Assembly (NCBI RefSeq): GCF_001424835.1
Contig: NZ_LMCQ01000011.1
Coordinates: forward strand, 1-54,840
Reading direction: 5' to 3'
DNA from: Variovorax sp. Root318D1
Lineage (GTDB): Bacteria; Pseudomonadota; Gammaproteobacteria; Burkholderiales; Burkholderiaceae_C
DNA: 54,840 nt
In this document: positions 36,428 to 44,358 of the stretch, one piece after another
Layout of the letters: every line of letters starts with the position of its first letter
Position numbering within the stretch: position 1 is the first letter of the stretch
Program-made: the position numbers and the translations under genes
The notes under the pieces: generated by a model
What the model saw: the letters and a program-made list of their open reading frames with translations, nothing else
Told to the model about the DNA's origin: nothing
The model's database searches: none

Positions 36428-36494
36428 CATTGGGAAATCCGTGACTTAGCGGACAGGGATGAACAGGGCGCTCCATTGACTGCCAGCGCCGGGT

Positions 36495-36601
36495 GGGGGT
36501 ACAAATGGGGGTGCAAAGGGGTGATTTGGGGGTACGCAGAGCTCTGTACCCCCTCCCCCCAGCTGAAACGCCCCCGATCGCCCCCGCTGGAGCTGTACCC
36601 C
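36495..36601. repeat. GGGGGTAC repeat cluster upstream of the integrase
   Basis: GGGGGTAC occurs at 36495-36502 and 36528-36535, with GGGGGTGC at 36507-36514 and GGGGTG at 36518. Inverted copies are GTACCCCC at 36546-36553 and GTACCCC at 36595-36601. The 36528 and 36546 copies with the enclosed CAGAG/CTCTG make a 12-bp dyad with a 2-nt bulge. Such clusters before a tRNA-targeting integrase may be arm-type integrase or excisionase sites or an operator (inference). Confidence 0.6.
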
Positions 36602-36616
36602 TCGGAGTCGCCCCCC

Positions 36617-37858
36617 ATGTTGACCGACGCCCAATGCAGGAACGCAACATGCCCGCCAGACCGGAGGCAGGCGCGCTTCAGCGATTCCGGCGGCCTGTAC
36701 CTGCAGGTCAGCCCGGCAGGATCGCGGCGCTGGTTCTGGAAGTACCGGATTGCCGGCGCCGAGAAAGCGCTGGCGCTGGGACGGTACCCCGACGTGAGCC
36801 TGACGGCGGCGCGCAGGGCTCGCGACGCCGCCAGACTGCAAAAGGCCGGAGGCCGGGACCCGGTGGAGGCGCGCAAGATGGCCAAGCTGAAGGCCAAGGT
36901 GGTGGCGTCGGACACCTTCAAGGCCACCGCGCTGGAATGGTTCGGCAAGCACGAATCACGCTGGAGCACGCACTACGCCATCCGCGAAAAACGCAACCTC
37001 GAGAAAGACCTGTTCCCGCTCTTCGCGGCGCGGCGTATCGGCGAGATCGAGCCGATCGAATTGCTGGCCGCGCTGCGCCGGGTGGAGGAGCGCGGTGCGC
37101 TCGACGTGGCCCACCGGGTGCTGATGACCGCACGCGCCGTCTGGCGCTACGCCGTGGCCACGGCGCGGGCACCGCGTGACATCACCGGCGACCTCAAGGG
37201 CGCGCTCACGCCGCACAAGAAGCGCCACTTCGCGGCAATTACCGACCCTGTGAAGCTGGGCGAGCTGGTTCGGGTGATCCGGGCCTATCAAGGTGGCCCG
37301 ATCGTGCGCGCTGCGTTGCAACTCGCTCCGATGCTTTTTCAGCGCCCGAACGAACTGCGTGGCGCAGCATGGTCAGAAATTGATCTCGACAAGGCCTTGT
37401 GGACCGTGCCGGCGGCGCGCATGAAGCGGCGCAAGGACGGCAAGGAACACGGCGACCCGCACCTGGTTCCGCTGCCGCGGCAGGCCATCGAAATTCTCCG
37501 CAACCTGCACCCGATCACCGGGCATGGCGCCATGGTGTTCCCCGGCGAGCGGAGTCACGATCGGCCTATCAGCGACAACACCCTGCGGGCCGCGCTGCTG
37601 ACCCTGGGCTACGGCCCCACCGTGCAGACCGTGCATGGCTTCCGTGCCACGGCGCGCACGCTGCTGGCCGAAGTGCTGGAGGTTGAACCGCTGGTGATCG
37701 AGGCTCAGTTGGCCCATGCCGTCAAGGACGCGAACGGCCGGGCCTACAACCGCACCCAGTACGCAAAGCATCGGGCCGACATGATGCAGAAGTGGGCGGA
37801 CTACCTGGACAAGCTTGCGGCAGGTGCGGACGTGATACCGATTGGCCGCGTGGCATGA
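36617..37858 (+). CDS. P4-type (DUF4102) tyrosine integrase
   Basis: The 413-residue site-specific recombinase begins with a DUF4102 arm-binding domain (DSGGLYLQVSPAGSRRWFWK, ALALGRYPDVSLTAARRARD), followed by SAM-like and catalytic domains. Catalytic residues include Arg243 (FQRPNELRGAAWSEID), His340-Arg343 (HGFRATART) and Tyr382 in YNRTQYAKHR, the family context for the nucleophile. Such integrases use tRNA 3' ends, and tRNA-Pro lies immediately upstream. I chose ATG 36617, because the frame upstream crosses the GGGGGTAC cluster and encodes no family sequence. There is no clear ribosome site. Confidence 0.92.
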   Translation: MLTDAQCRNATCPPDRRQARFSDSGGLYLQVSPAGSRRWFWKYRIAGAEKALALGRYPDVSLTAARRARDAARLQKAGGRDPVEARKMAKLKAKVVASDTFKATALEWFGKHESRWSTHYAIREKRNLEKDLFPLFAARRIGEIEPIELLAALRRVEERGALDVAHRVLMTARAVWRYAVATARAPRDITGDLKGALTPHKKRHFAAITDPVKLGELVRVIRAYQGGPIVRAALQLAPMLFQRPNELRGAAWSEIDLDKALWTVPAARMKRRKDGKEHGDPHLVPLPRQAIEILRNLHPITGHGAMVFPGERSHDRPISDNTLRAALLTLGYGPTVQTVHGFRATARTLLAEVLEVEPLVIEAQLAHAVKDANGRAYNRTQYAKHRADMMQKWADYLDKLAAGADVIPIGRVA

Positions 37859-38035
37859 AAACCAAGGACCCCCAACTAGGCAGGGTGACGTGTTGCCTGC
37901 CGTGCTGGCCAACTGGCCATCACTCTCAGCCGAGATAGGCCTCCACGCAGCGCCCTTCGGGCATGGTCAGGTATTTGCCCGGTTGAGGGTGACCTTCGAA
38001 AACTCGCTGGCCTCAAATGGGGTCGGCATCCTCAC

Positions 38036-38587
38036 GTGAGCATTGTTATGGAAGAACCTTTTAAGCCCGCTTGGACCGATCTTCAAGCTGAGGCCCGTAT
38101 TCAGCGCGAGATATTGGGTGAAGTCCACGACGCGCTCGAGGCTGCTTCATCGGGAAGTGAACTTGATCGACTGCGAGCGAACAGGGATCGCTGGCAGGCC
38201 TTGGCTTCGCTCTATGAAGTTCAAAATTCCGAACTGGAACGCGCGCTGTGGCGCGCCGAGCAAGAGGCGGTAAGCGCGTTGAACAGATTCCAACAGGCCA
38301 CCAAGAAGCTCGGGCGCGGCCAGCGCCGCAATCCCGCCCCCACGCACGCAACACAGCTCTACGGCCTTGTGGAGCGGTACAGGTGGTATGCGGAGCTTGG
38401 CGGCAGGCCCTTCAACTTGACGCAGGCCGTGCGTCAAGTCACTGCAAGGCTCTATGCACAGGACGCGAGGGGCGTGCCGCTCCCCGCCGAGCGGCTGGCG
38501 AAACTGGTCAAGGATCGTCTGGCAGACAACCTCAGCGCCTATCGGAAGGTCAGGCGCCTCAGGGAGAGCCCCAGGGGGAGGGGCTGA
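38036..38587 (+). CDS. Hypothetical element protein with coiled coil
   Basis: The 183-residue protein is not recognised. Residues about 40-95 are rich in heptad-like Leu/Ala/Glu (LDRLRANRDRWQALASLYEV and following), suggesting a coiled coil. The C-terminal part is basic, ending RLRESPRGRG. The start is GTG 38036; ATG 38048 is an alternative four codons later. It lies between the integrase and alpA of the element. The 177 bp before it (37859-38035) show no gene. Confidence 0.55.
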   Translation: MSIVMEEPFKPAWTDLQAEARIQREILGEVHDALEAASSGSELDRLRANRDRWQALASLYEVQNSELERALWRAEQEAVSALNRFQQATKKLGRGQRRNPAPTHATQLYGLVERYRWYAELGGRPFNLTQAVRQVTARLYAQDARGVPLPAERLAKLVKDRLADNLSAYRKVRRLRESPRGRG

Positions 38588-38686
38588 AATCCCGATTTGT
38601 TGCCCTCTCCCCGAGAAGGTCTGGAAAAAGGACATTCGCTCCTATCTCACAACGGCAAACAAGGCCGAATACGAAGGAGCACAGAA

Positions 38687-38932
38687 ATGCCGATTCTCAG
38701 AATCCCCTCCATCAAGGCAGAGATGGGGCACCGCTCAAACGCGAGCGTCTACAACGCTGTCCGCGCCGGCTTGCTCACCAAGCCGATCAAAATTGGTCAA
38801 AGGGCAGTGGGGCTGCCCGACTACGAGGTCTCGGCCATCAATGCCGCGCGCATCGCGGGCAAGTCCGATGCCGAGATTCGCGAGTTGGTGCATCGCCTGC
38901 ACGCCAAGCGCGCCGAACTCGTGACGTTGTAA
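38687..38932 (+). CDS. AlpA-like small DNA-binding regulator
   Basis: The 81-residue protein follows the AlpA/MerR-like excisionase fold: an N-terminal RIPSIKAEMGHRSNASVYN helix-turn-helix and then KPIKIGQRAVGLPDYEV, the family wing. AlpA-type proteins act as regulators of integrase or excision in P4-like elements. ATG 38687 has AAGGAG seven bases upstream, which rules out longer starts. The location two genes after the integrase agrees. Confidence 0.78.
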   Translation: MPILRIPSIKAEMGHRSNASVYNAVRAGLLTKPIKIGQRAVGLPDYEVSAINAARIAGKSDAEIRELVHRLHAKRAELVTL

Positions 38933-38950
38933 GGGGGCGCCATGACCCCC

Positions 38951-38991
38951 AAAACAAAAGCCGTCCGGATGCTGGACACATCCCGGACGGC
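38951..38991 (-). terminator. Hairpin with minus-strand T-tract
   Basis: GCCGTCCGGAT and ATCC(C)GGACGGC form an 11-bp stem with one bulged C and a 9-nt loop. On the minus strand it is followed by TTTTGTTTT (complement of 38951-38959), a terminator form. On the plus strand there is only an A-rich tail. It separates alpA from the next gene and lies inside a longer reading frame whose start I reject. Confidence 0.5.
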
Positions 38992-39091
38992 CCTCAAGAA
39001 AAATCAGCGCTGCCAGTTTACCGGGTGCCTCTTTTCTGAGCAATCGATCAACACCGAGCGCCCTGGTAGCGTCAGCACAGGGGGGACTGAC

Positions 39092-39304
39092 GTGAATGTG
39101 CCTCCCGAACACGACCAAAAGCGCTTCGCCACCCTGGCGGCCCAGTTCGCCATCGCTGGCCATGCGCTTGTTCGCAGCAGCCCCGCAGAGGGTGCTACCG
39201 CCTTTTACGCGATGCGGTGGGGCTGCATCAAGCCCCTTGCCAACCTCGACGCCTGCGAGCGCTTTTTGAATTTCATCGAAGGTGATCGCAATGTCGCCGA
39301 TTGA
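39092..39304 (+). CDS. Small hypothetical element protein
   Basis: The 70-residue protein starts at GTG 39092 with AGGGGGG six bases before it. I prefer this over ATG 38942, whose extra 50 codons cross a terminator-like hairpin and look random. The core HDQKRFATLAAQFAIAGHAL and a final LDACERFLNFIEG are compact and look real. It overlaps the following primase-like gene by 14 bases. Function is unknown; position suggests a helper in element replication. Confidence 0.55.
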   Translation: MNVPPEHDQKRFATLAAQFAIAGHALVRSSPAEGATAFYAMRWGCIKPLANLDACERFLNFIEGDRNVAD

Positions 39305-39701
39305 GAACGTCTTGTTCCGCCTCGAACCCTACAAGAAATCCGGATCCGGTTTCTCCGCGCGCTGTCCGGTGCATGACGATCACAGCCCCTCGCTGTCGAT
39401 CAAGGAAGGTGATGACGGCCGCGTGTTGGTGCACTGCCACGCGGGCTGCCCCCCTCAGGGGGTGGTCGCCGCCCTCGGGCTGACGATGCCCGACCTGTTC
39501 CCCGCGAACGGCAAGCCGCGCCGCCCCCCGCCTGCGCCTGGCGTCACCCGCACGGCACTGGGTGCGGCGCTCGAAATCGAGCAACAAGTGCTCTTCATCG
39601 TCGCGTACGACCGCGTGAAGGGCAAATCCATCAGCCCGACGGACGCAGCACGCGAGTGCCTTGCCAGGCAGCGGATCGAACTGGCGCGGAGGGCCGTATG
39701 A
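39291..39701 (+). CDS. CHC2/DnaG-type primase zinc-finger protein
   Basis: The 136-residue protein has the primase zinc-ribbon pattern, CPVHDDHSPSLSI followed by VLVHCHAGCPPQGVVAALG, resembling the CHC2 domain of DnaG and P4 alpha-type primases. No catalytic TOPRIM or archaeal-type primase domain follows, so it likely serves as a DNA-binding zinc finger partnered with the next P-loop protein. ATG 39291 is chosen; GTG 39282 is possible. Its stop overlaps the next ATG by 4 bases. Confidence 0.7.
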   Translation: MSPIENVLFRLEPYKKSGSGFSARCPVHDDHSPSLSIKEGDDGRVLVHCHAGCPPQGVVAALGLTMPDLFPANGKPRRPPPAPGVTRTALGAALEIEQQVLFIVAYDRVKGKSISPTDAARECLARQRIELARRAV

Positions 39702-41221
39702 ACGACCACAGCGACGTGTGGGCCGCGATGGCGGAGGCCGATGCCGCTGCGTCGGGCTGGCCCGACCCGACCCCTCTGCCTGACGCGCTGCCCCCCGTGC
39801 AGCCTTTCACTCCCGACCTGATGCCGGAGGCGCTGCGCGACTGGGTCGCCGACATCGCCTACAGGATGCAATGCCCCGCTGACTTCCCGGCGGTCGGCGC
39901 CGTGACGGCGCTTTCGAGCCTGGCGGGCGCGCGGGCGGTGGTGCAGCCCAAGGCGTACGACGACTGGCAGGTGGTCCCGAATCTCTGGGGCTTGATCGTG
40001 GGCCGCCCCGGCGTCATGAAGTCCCCCGCCCTGAGCGAGGTCCTGAAGCCGCTGCTCAAGCTGCAAGCCGCCGAGATTGAGCAGCACACAGCGGCGCGAC
40101 TGGCGTGGGCGCTCGACAGCAAGCTGGCCGCATTGCAAAGTGCGGAGCGCGAGAAAAAGGCCAAGGGGCTCGCTGGCAAGGACCCGGCGGCGGCACGTTC
40201 GCTGCTGGAGCCGGTGGACACCGCGCCCGAGCCCGTCGCGCGGCGCTACACCGTGAACGACACCAGCGTCGAAAAGCTCGGCGAGATGCTGATGGCGAAC
40301 CCGTGGGGCACCCTGATCTATCGGGATGAGTTGCACGGCCTGCTGACCGGCATGGACAAGCCGGGCCAGGAGGGATCGCGCGCCTTTTTTCTGCAGAGCT
40401 ATGACGGGAATCAGGGCTACACCTTTGACCGTATCGGGCGCGGCACGGTGCACATTCCGCGCGTCTGCCTCGCCATGCTCGGCGGCATTCAGCCGGGCAG
40501 GCTCCAAGAGTATGTGCGCGGCGCGGTGTCGGGCGGCAGCGCCGACGATGGCCTGTTGCAGCGCTTCGCATTGACCGTGTGGCCGGACACGGCCGGCGAG
40601 TTCATCAACGTGGATCAATGGCCCGACACGCCCGCCAAGATGCGGGCATGGGCGGCGTTCGAGCGACTGGCATGCCTGCAGCCGGCAAGCGAGACCGAAG
40701 CCAGGGTCTGGCGGTTCGATGCCGTGGCGCAAGCCCTGTTCGCGGAGTGGCGCACGCCCTTCGAGCAAGAACTCAAACGCGGCGAGCTGCACCCGGCGAT
40801 GGAAAGCCACCTCGCGAAGTACCGCAAGCTGATTCCGGCGCTGGCACTCTTGTTCGCGTTGATCGACACGCCCGACGCCGGCGTGATCGGCGAGCGTGAG
40901 CTGCTTCGCGCCCTGGCCTGGGGCGACTACCTGCGCAGCCACGCGCAGCGGCTGTACAGCGCAGCAGTGACGCCGTCGACGGGCGCGGCTGCGGTGCTGC
41001 TGAAAAAACTCAGGGGCGGGGCTCTGGGTGATTCATTCGCACCCCGCGAGGTGGCTGTGAAAGGATGGTCGGGCCTGCCGGATCCGGAGGCGGTGCGTAA
41101 GGCGGCAGACCTGCTGTGCGACTTCGACTGGCTGCGGCGCGTCGTGCTGCAGGGAGGTGTGATGGGCGGCAGGCCCAGCGAGCGCTACATCATCAACCCG
41201 GCGGCGAAGGGGGCGCCATGA
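39698..41221 (+). CDS. DUF3987-type P-loop protein (replication helicase-like)
   Basis: The 507-residue protein has a Walker A-like GLIVGRPGVMKSPAL (near residue 110) and LIYRDELHGLLTGMD, where the Asp-Glu fits a Walker B. This matches the DUF3987 family of satellite, phage and plasmid proteins, proposed to be replicative helicase-type ATPases. A mid-region sequence of Lys/Glu/Ala (about 140-175) looks helical. It starts at ATG 39698, overlapping the primase-like stop by 4 bases, and its own stop overlaps the following ATG by 4 bases. The three are thus translated as a unit, probably the replication module of the element. Confidence 0.72.
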   Translation: MNDHSDVWAAMAEADAAASGWPDPTPLPDALPPVQPFTPDLMPEALRDWVADIAYRMQCPADFPAVGAVTALSSLAGARAVVQPKAYDDWQVVPNLWGLIVGRPGVMKSPALSEVLKPLLKLQAAEIEQHTAARLAWALDSKLAALQSAEREKKAKGLAGKDPAAARSLLEPVDTAPEPVARRYTVNDTSVEKLGEMLMANPWGTLIYRDELHGLLTGMDKPGQEGSRAFFLQSYDGNQGYTFDRIGRGTVHIPRVCLAMLGGIQPGRLQEYVRGAVSGGSADDGLLQRFALTVWPDTAGEFINVDQWPDTPAKMRAWAAFERLACLQPASETEARVWRFDAVAQALFAEWRTPFEQELKRGELHPAMESHLAKYRKLIPALALLFALIDTPDAGVIGERELLRALAWGDYLRSHAQRLYSAAVTPSTGAAAVLLKKLRGGALGDSFAPREVAVKGWSGLPDPEAVRKAADLLCDFDWLRRVVLQGGVMGGRPSERYIINPAAKGAP

Positions 41222-41712
41222 GCTGGCTTGCCCGACTGAAAGATCAGAACGGCCCTGCGCCCCACCCTACAAAACCTACAAAAGGGGGTTTCGTAGGTTT
41301 CGTAGCCCCCTCCCAGGGGCAGATCGGGAATTTCGCAGAGACCGAGCCGCCCGAGGCGAACGGCACGGCCCTCGACCCTGATCGCGATTGCTGGCCCTGC
41401 AGTGATGCCATGACTGGCGCGGAGATCGACCGCTTCACCGCGCGGCTGGCGAGGTTCACCGACAAGGGGCTCTCTCTGATCGAGGCCGAGGCGCTGGCCG
41501 ACCGCCTGGTGATCCGTGACCGGGACGGTGACGACCGGCGGCTGTGCCTGGAGTGCGCGCACCTCAGCGGCCGGCGCTGCGGCGCATGGCTACTGGCGGC
41601 AGTGGGCGGACCGATTGTGTCGACCGCCCTCCTCGAACTGCCCCAGCGATGCCCCGCGTTCGACTCGGGTCGGACAAAGGAGGATCTTGCGGCACACGCT
41701 CTGCGAACCTAG
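41218..41712 (+). CDS. Small Cys-containing element protein
   Basis: The 164-residue protein is not recognised. A possible zinc site is LCLECAHLSGRRCGAW (near residues 103-118) with later Cys in LPQRCPAF. Residues 17-32 (PTKPTKGGFVGFV) are encoded by the hairpin at 41267-41305 and are poorly conserved-looking. It starts by a 4-base overlap with the DUF3987 gene, which puts it in the replication module. Confidence 0.6.
   Translation: MSWLARLKDQNGPAPHPTKPTKGGFVGFVAPSQGQIGNFAETEPPEANGTALDPDRDCWPCSDAMTGAEIDRFTARLARFTDKGLSLIEAEALADRLVIRDRDGDDRRLCLECAHLSGRRCGAWLLAAVGGPIVSTALLELPQRCPAFDSGRTKEDLAAHALRT
41267..41305. repeat. 17-nt-arm inverted repeat with GGGGG loop
   Basis: The left arm (41267-41283) is built of a tandem 9-mer, CCTACAAAA twice, counting from 41266. 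The right arm (41289-41305) is its complement. Of 17 positions, 15 pair by Watson-Crick and two are A/C mismatches; on the bottom strand these two become G/T wobbles. The loop is exactly five G. It lies 50 bases inside the 41218 gene. Confidence 0.75.
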
Positions 41713-42662
41713 AACACCTTTGAGTCCGCTTGGACATGAAGGGTCGCGGCTTCGTAAACGCAGGTTTGTCCCAGGCTCAGCTCGCGGCGGATCAACTCGT
41801 TAGGCGCTCCGAATGGCCTGCAAAAAGACAGCTGCCTGCTTCGACAAGCTTGCGCCCCGTAGGCCTCTCTCCATGCGGGGTCCACCCCTCTCTTCACAGG
41901 GCACGAAAAGTAATCGCCGCGGTCCACCCTCTTCACGGGCGTTGAAGACGGCTGACCGAAGCCTTGATGATCCAGCGGTGAACCAATGCGGCCCGCACAT
42001 GGTTCCGAATCACGCGACGCCGCCGTCCAATGCCGAAGGTTCGTTCTCGTTGATTTTTTCGGGGGCTGCCCGACGGCAGCGTTCGGCATGGGCTGCACAT
42101 GGGCGCCCTGTCTAACCCCGCTTGGGAAGTTTGTCACTATCTCGTGAGCTACCGGACCGAGGCGGACGTCGGCTCATCATCGTGGCTGGCACGCGCGGCA
42201 CCAACTGCAACGCAGGGGTGCAAACGGGAACGCAAGGGCGGGTATGTGGTTCATCTCTGCATCCGTGCGGGTTGCAGCGCATCCATCAATAGGCTTCATA
42301 TGCTTAGCCCACGCAGGGCATGCGGCCTTCACGGAGGCCGCCGAGTTGTCCCGCCCTCGCGGCGTTCGATACCGGCTTTACCGCTACAGAGGGTGGAACA
42401 CCATGAGCGAACGGGTCGCATGCTTGTCCTGCTCATGCATGTGCCAAGGCGGCGATTCGTTCGCTGAGAGGCATTTCTGATGCCTGCGAGTCGACGTGCT
42501 AATCCTTTTTTATGCAGTGCAAAAACTGAAAAAAACCCATTGAGGCGTAGCTCACACAACCAACTGCGCCCGTTCTCGTTCGTGCTGGCCGTGCCGGACG
42601 TTGAGCGGTTCGCCACCTACTTCAGGGATGCACAGGTCTGCAGCGCTACACTCCGTACCAGT
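41713..42662. other. Gene-poor junction between the element and the copper genes
   Basis: Over about 950 bp I find no protein I trust. Minus-strand frames over 41709-42137 and plus-strand frames over 42099-42480 are Arg/Pro/Cys-rich and look like non-coding translation. One plus-strand frame, 42244-42480 (78 aa), has Cys clusters (CLSCSCMCQGG) but no support. The stretch 42500-42550 is locally AT-rich with A and T runs. This may be an old recombination scar. Confidence 0.5.
41879..41940. repeat. Imperfect direct repeat in the junction
   Basis: GGTCCACCCCTCTCTTCACAGGGC (24 bases at 41879-41902, key core CTTCAC) recurs as GGTCCACCCTCTTCACGGGC at 41921-41940, 42 bp apart. It may be a remnant of a mobile-element end. 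Confidence 0.45.
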
Positions 42663-43046
42663 ATGGCTCGTCGCCCTCTCCATCGCTGCATGATCGCGCT
42701 CTTCGTGATCCTGTCGCTGCTGTTCTCGCAGCTGGCGCTGGCAAGTTACGTCTGTCCAGGCGTGCCGGATACGAATTCGATGGCCGAGATGATGGCGGCA
42801 GGTGCTCCGTGCGAAGGCATGGACATGGCTCAGCCGGTGTTGTGCTTCCAGCACGCCGCCGACATGTCGCTGTCCTTCGAGCCAGTGAAGCTGACCACCC
42901 CGTCTCTGCCCGCCATCGTGCAGGTCGTGGTCATGCCCTTGGTGCTGGTGTCGGACGGCCATGCCCTTCCGCAGCAGGCCGTGCCGGAGCGGCAACATCC
43001 GCCGCCCGATCCCGTTTTTCTCGCTACACGCAGACTTCGCGTCTGA
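42663..43046 (+). CDS. Small secreted protein with putative metal ligands
   Basis: The 127-residue protein has a signal peptide (MARRPLHRCMIALFVILSLL, cleavage near ALA|SY). The mature part has Cys/His/Met groups (YVCPGVPD, CEGMDM, LCFQHAADM) that could bind copper. It is not a named family. It lies 79 bp before the TolC-type gene of the cus operon. ATG 42663 is chosen since the preceding 61 codons look like non-coding sequence; Met at 42690 is an alternative. Confidence 0.6.
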   Translation: MARRPLHRCMIALFVILSLLFSQLALASYVCPGVPDTNSMAEMMAAGAPCEGMDMAQPVLCFQHAADMSLSFEPVKLTTPSLPAIVQVVVMPLVLVSDGHALPQQAVPERQHPPPDPVFLATRRLRV

Positions 43047-43125
43047 AATCTCCGTCGACTGACCGGTGCTGGTGTTGCGGCTCGTCCGCTTGCCAGCGAT
43101 CACCTCGTTCGTCTGCGGAGTTTTC

Positions 43126-44358
43126 ATGTTCAACCTTTTCCCACGCGCAGCCGCATTGGCCGTTGCAATGCTGCCGTATCTTGCGGCGGCGGCCCCGCTG
43201 TCCCTCGATGCCGCGCTTCAGCTTGCCGCCCAGCGCTCCGAGACCACCCGCGCCGCCCGTGCCGGTGCATTGAGCGCCACGGAGGCGGCGCGCGCGGCCG
43301 CCCAAATGCCCGATCCCACGCTGCGCATCGGCGTCGACAACCTGCCGGCGACTGGGCCGGACCGCTTTCACACCACCCGCGACTCGATGACGATGAAGCG
43401 CATCGGCATCAGCCAGGAATGGCTGTCCGCCGACAAGCGTGCCGCCCGGCAGGCCGCCGCCGAGGCTTCGATCGGCCGGGAGGAGGTGCAAGTGCAGGCC
43501 GCTGCCGCCGACACCCGCCGGCAAACGGCGCTCGCCTATGTGGACGCCTTCTACGCGGGCGAGGGCCTGAAGCTCGCGAGGCTCATGGAGCACCATGCGC
43601 GCGAAGAGCTGGAGGCCTCGCGTGCGCGCCTGTCGTCGGCTGCGGGGAACAGCCAGGACGTGCTGGCATTGGCCGGTGCAAAAGGTGCTTCGGAAGACGA
43701 GACGGCCGACATCTTGCAGCAGCAAAGCGCCGCGTCTGCGGCTTTCCAACGGTGGGTCGGCGTGCCGCCCCACGAGCTGGTGCCACTTAATGCAATCGCG
43801 TTGCCGTCTGAAAGCACCTACGTGGCCGGGCACCCTACCGTCGCAGCAATGCAGCGCGACGTTGATGTGGCCAGGCACGCGGCAGCGGTCACCGCATCCA
43901 ACCGCAAACCCAATTGGACCTGGGAGGTCGCCTACGGCCAGCGCACCGGCTATGCCGACATGGTGTCGGTGGGCGTGAGCATTCCGCTGCCCGTGGCGCC
44001 TGGCGAGCGGCAGGACCGCGACACGGCGGCCAAGTTGGCGCTGGTCGAGAAGGCGGAAGCCGACCTGGCTGAAGGGGTCCGTGCCGCCCGCACCGAGTAC
44101 CGCGCGCTTGCCAGCGACGCCGAGCGCCTGCAGCAGCGCATCGAGCGCTATCGCGCCGGTGTCGTCGTCCCTGCCGGCCAAAGGACAGCCGCCGCGACCG
44201 CAGCCTACCAGTCCAACCAGGCCAGCCTCGCCGCCCTGTTCGAGGCCCGCCACGCAGAGGTCGAGGCGCAGCGCAAGCTGCTTGCGCTGCAGCGCGACCT
44301 TGCCAAGACCCACGTCCAACTGGCCTTCCGGCCGCTCACTGCCGAGGTGGCGCAATGA
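43126..44358 (+). CDS. cusC: CusC/CzcC-like outer-membrane efflux protein
   Basis: The 410-residue TolC-family outer-membrane channel has a Sec signal (MFNLFPRAAALAVAMLPYLA) and no lipobox. Its internal repeat has long amphipathic helices, and SLDAALQLAAQRSETT and NQASLAALFEARHAEVEAQR are the typical OEP regions. It would form the outer-membrane duct for CusBA. ATG 43126 has CGGAG upstream. It overlaps cusB by 4 bases. Confidence 0.85.
   Translation: MFNLFPRAAALAVAMLPYLAAAAPLSLDAALQLAAQRSETTRAARAGALSATEAARAAAQMPDPTLRIGVDNLPATGPDRFHTTRDSMTMKRIGISQEWLSADKRAARQAAAEASIGREEVQVQAAAADTRRQTALAYVDAFYAGEGLKLARLMEHHAREELEASRARLSSAAGNSQDVLALAGAKGASEDETADILQQQSAASAAFQRWVGVPPHELVPLNAIALPSESTYVAGHPTVAAMQRDVDVARHAAAVTASNRKPNWTWEVAYGQRTGYADMVSVGVSIPLPVAPGERQDRDTAAKLALVEKAEADLAEGVRAARTEYRALASDAERLQQRIERYRAGVVVPAGQRTAAATAAYQSNQASLAALFEARHAEVEAQRKLLALQRDLAKTHVQLAFRPLTAEVAQ

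Larger units (their letters stand above)
36381..41712. mobile_element. P4-like satellite/integrative element next to tRNA-Pro
   Basis: The stretch has an integrase beside a tRNA, a hypothetical protein, an AlpA-type regulator, a CHC2-like primase zinc finger, a DUF3987 P-loop protein and a small Cys protein. All are on the plus strand and several overlap by 4 bases. No phage structural or conjugation genes are seen. I could not find by eye a second copy of the tRNA 3' end (as in TTCGAATCCTTTCGCCCC) to mark the right attachment site. The copper genes further right might be cargo of the same element. Confidence 0.7.

Noticed and set aside
38942..39091. N-terminal 50-codon extension of the small element gene
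   Set aside because: It overlies a terminator-like hairpin and reads as low-quality sequence; GTG 39092 has a better ribosome site.
41799..41805. GTTAGGC, an integron attC-like core
   Set aside because: No matching RYYYAAC core at attC distance and no integron integrase; the heptamer alone is not enough.
42480..42662. 61-codon extension upstream of the small secreted protein
   Set aside because: It would hide a clean signal peptide that begins at ATG 42663, and the extension is not protein-like.
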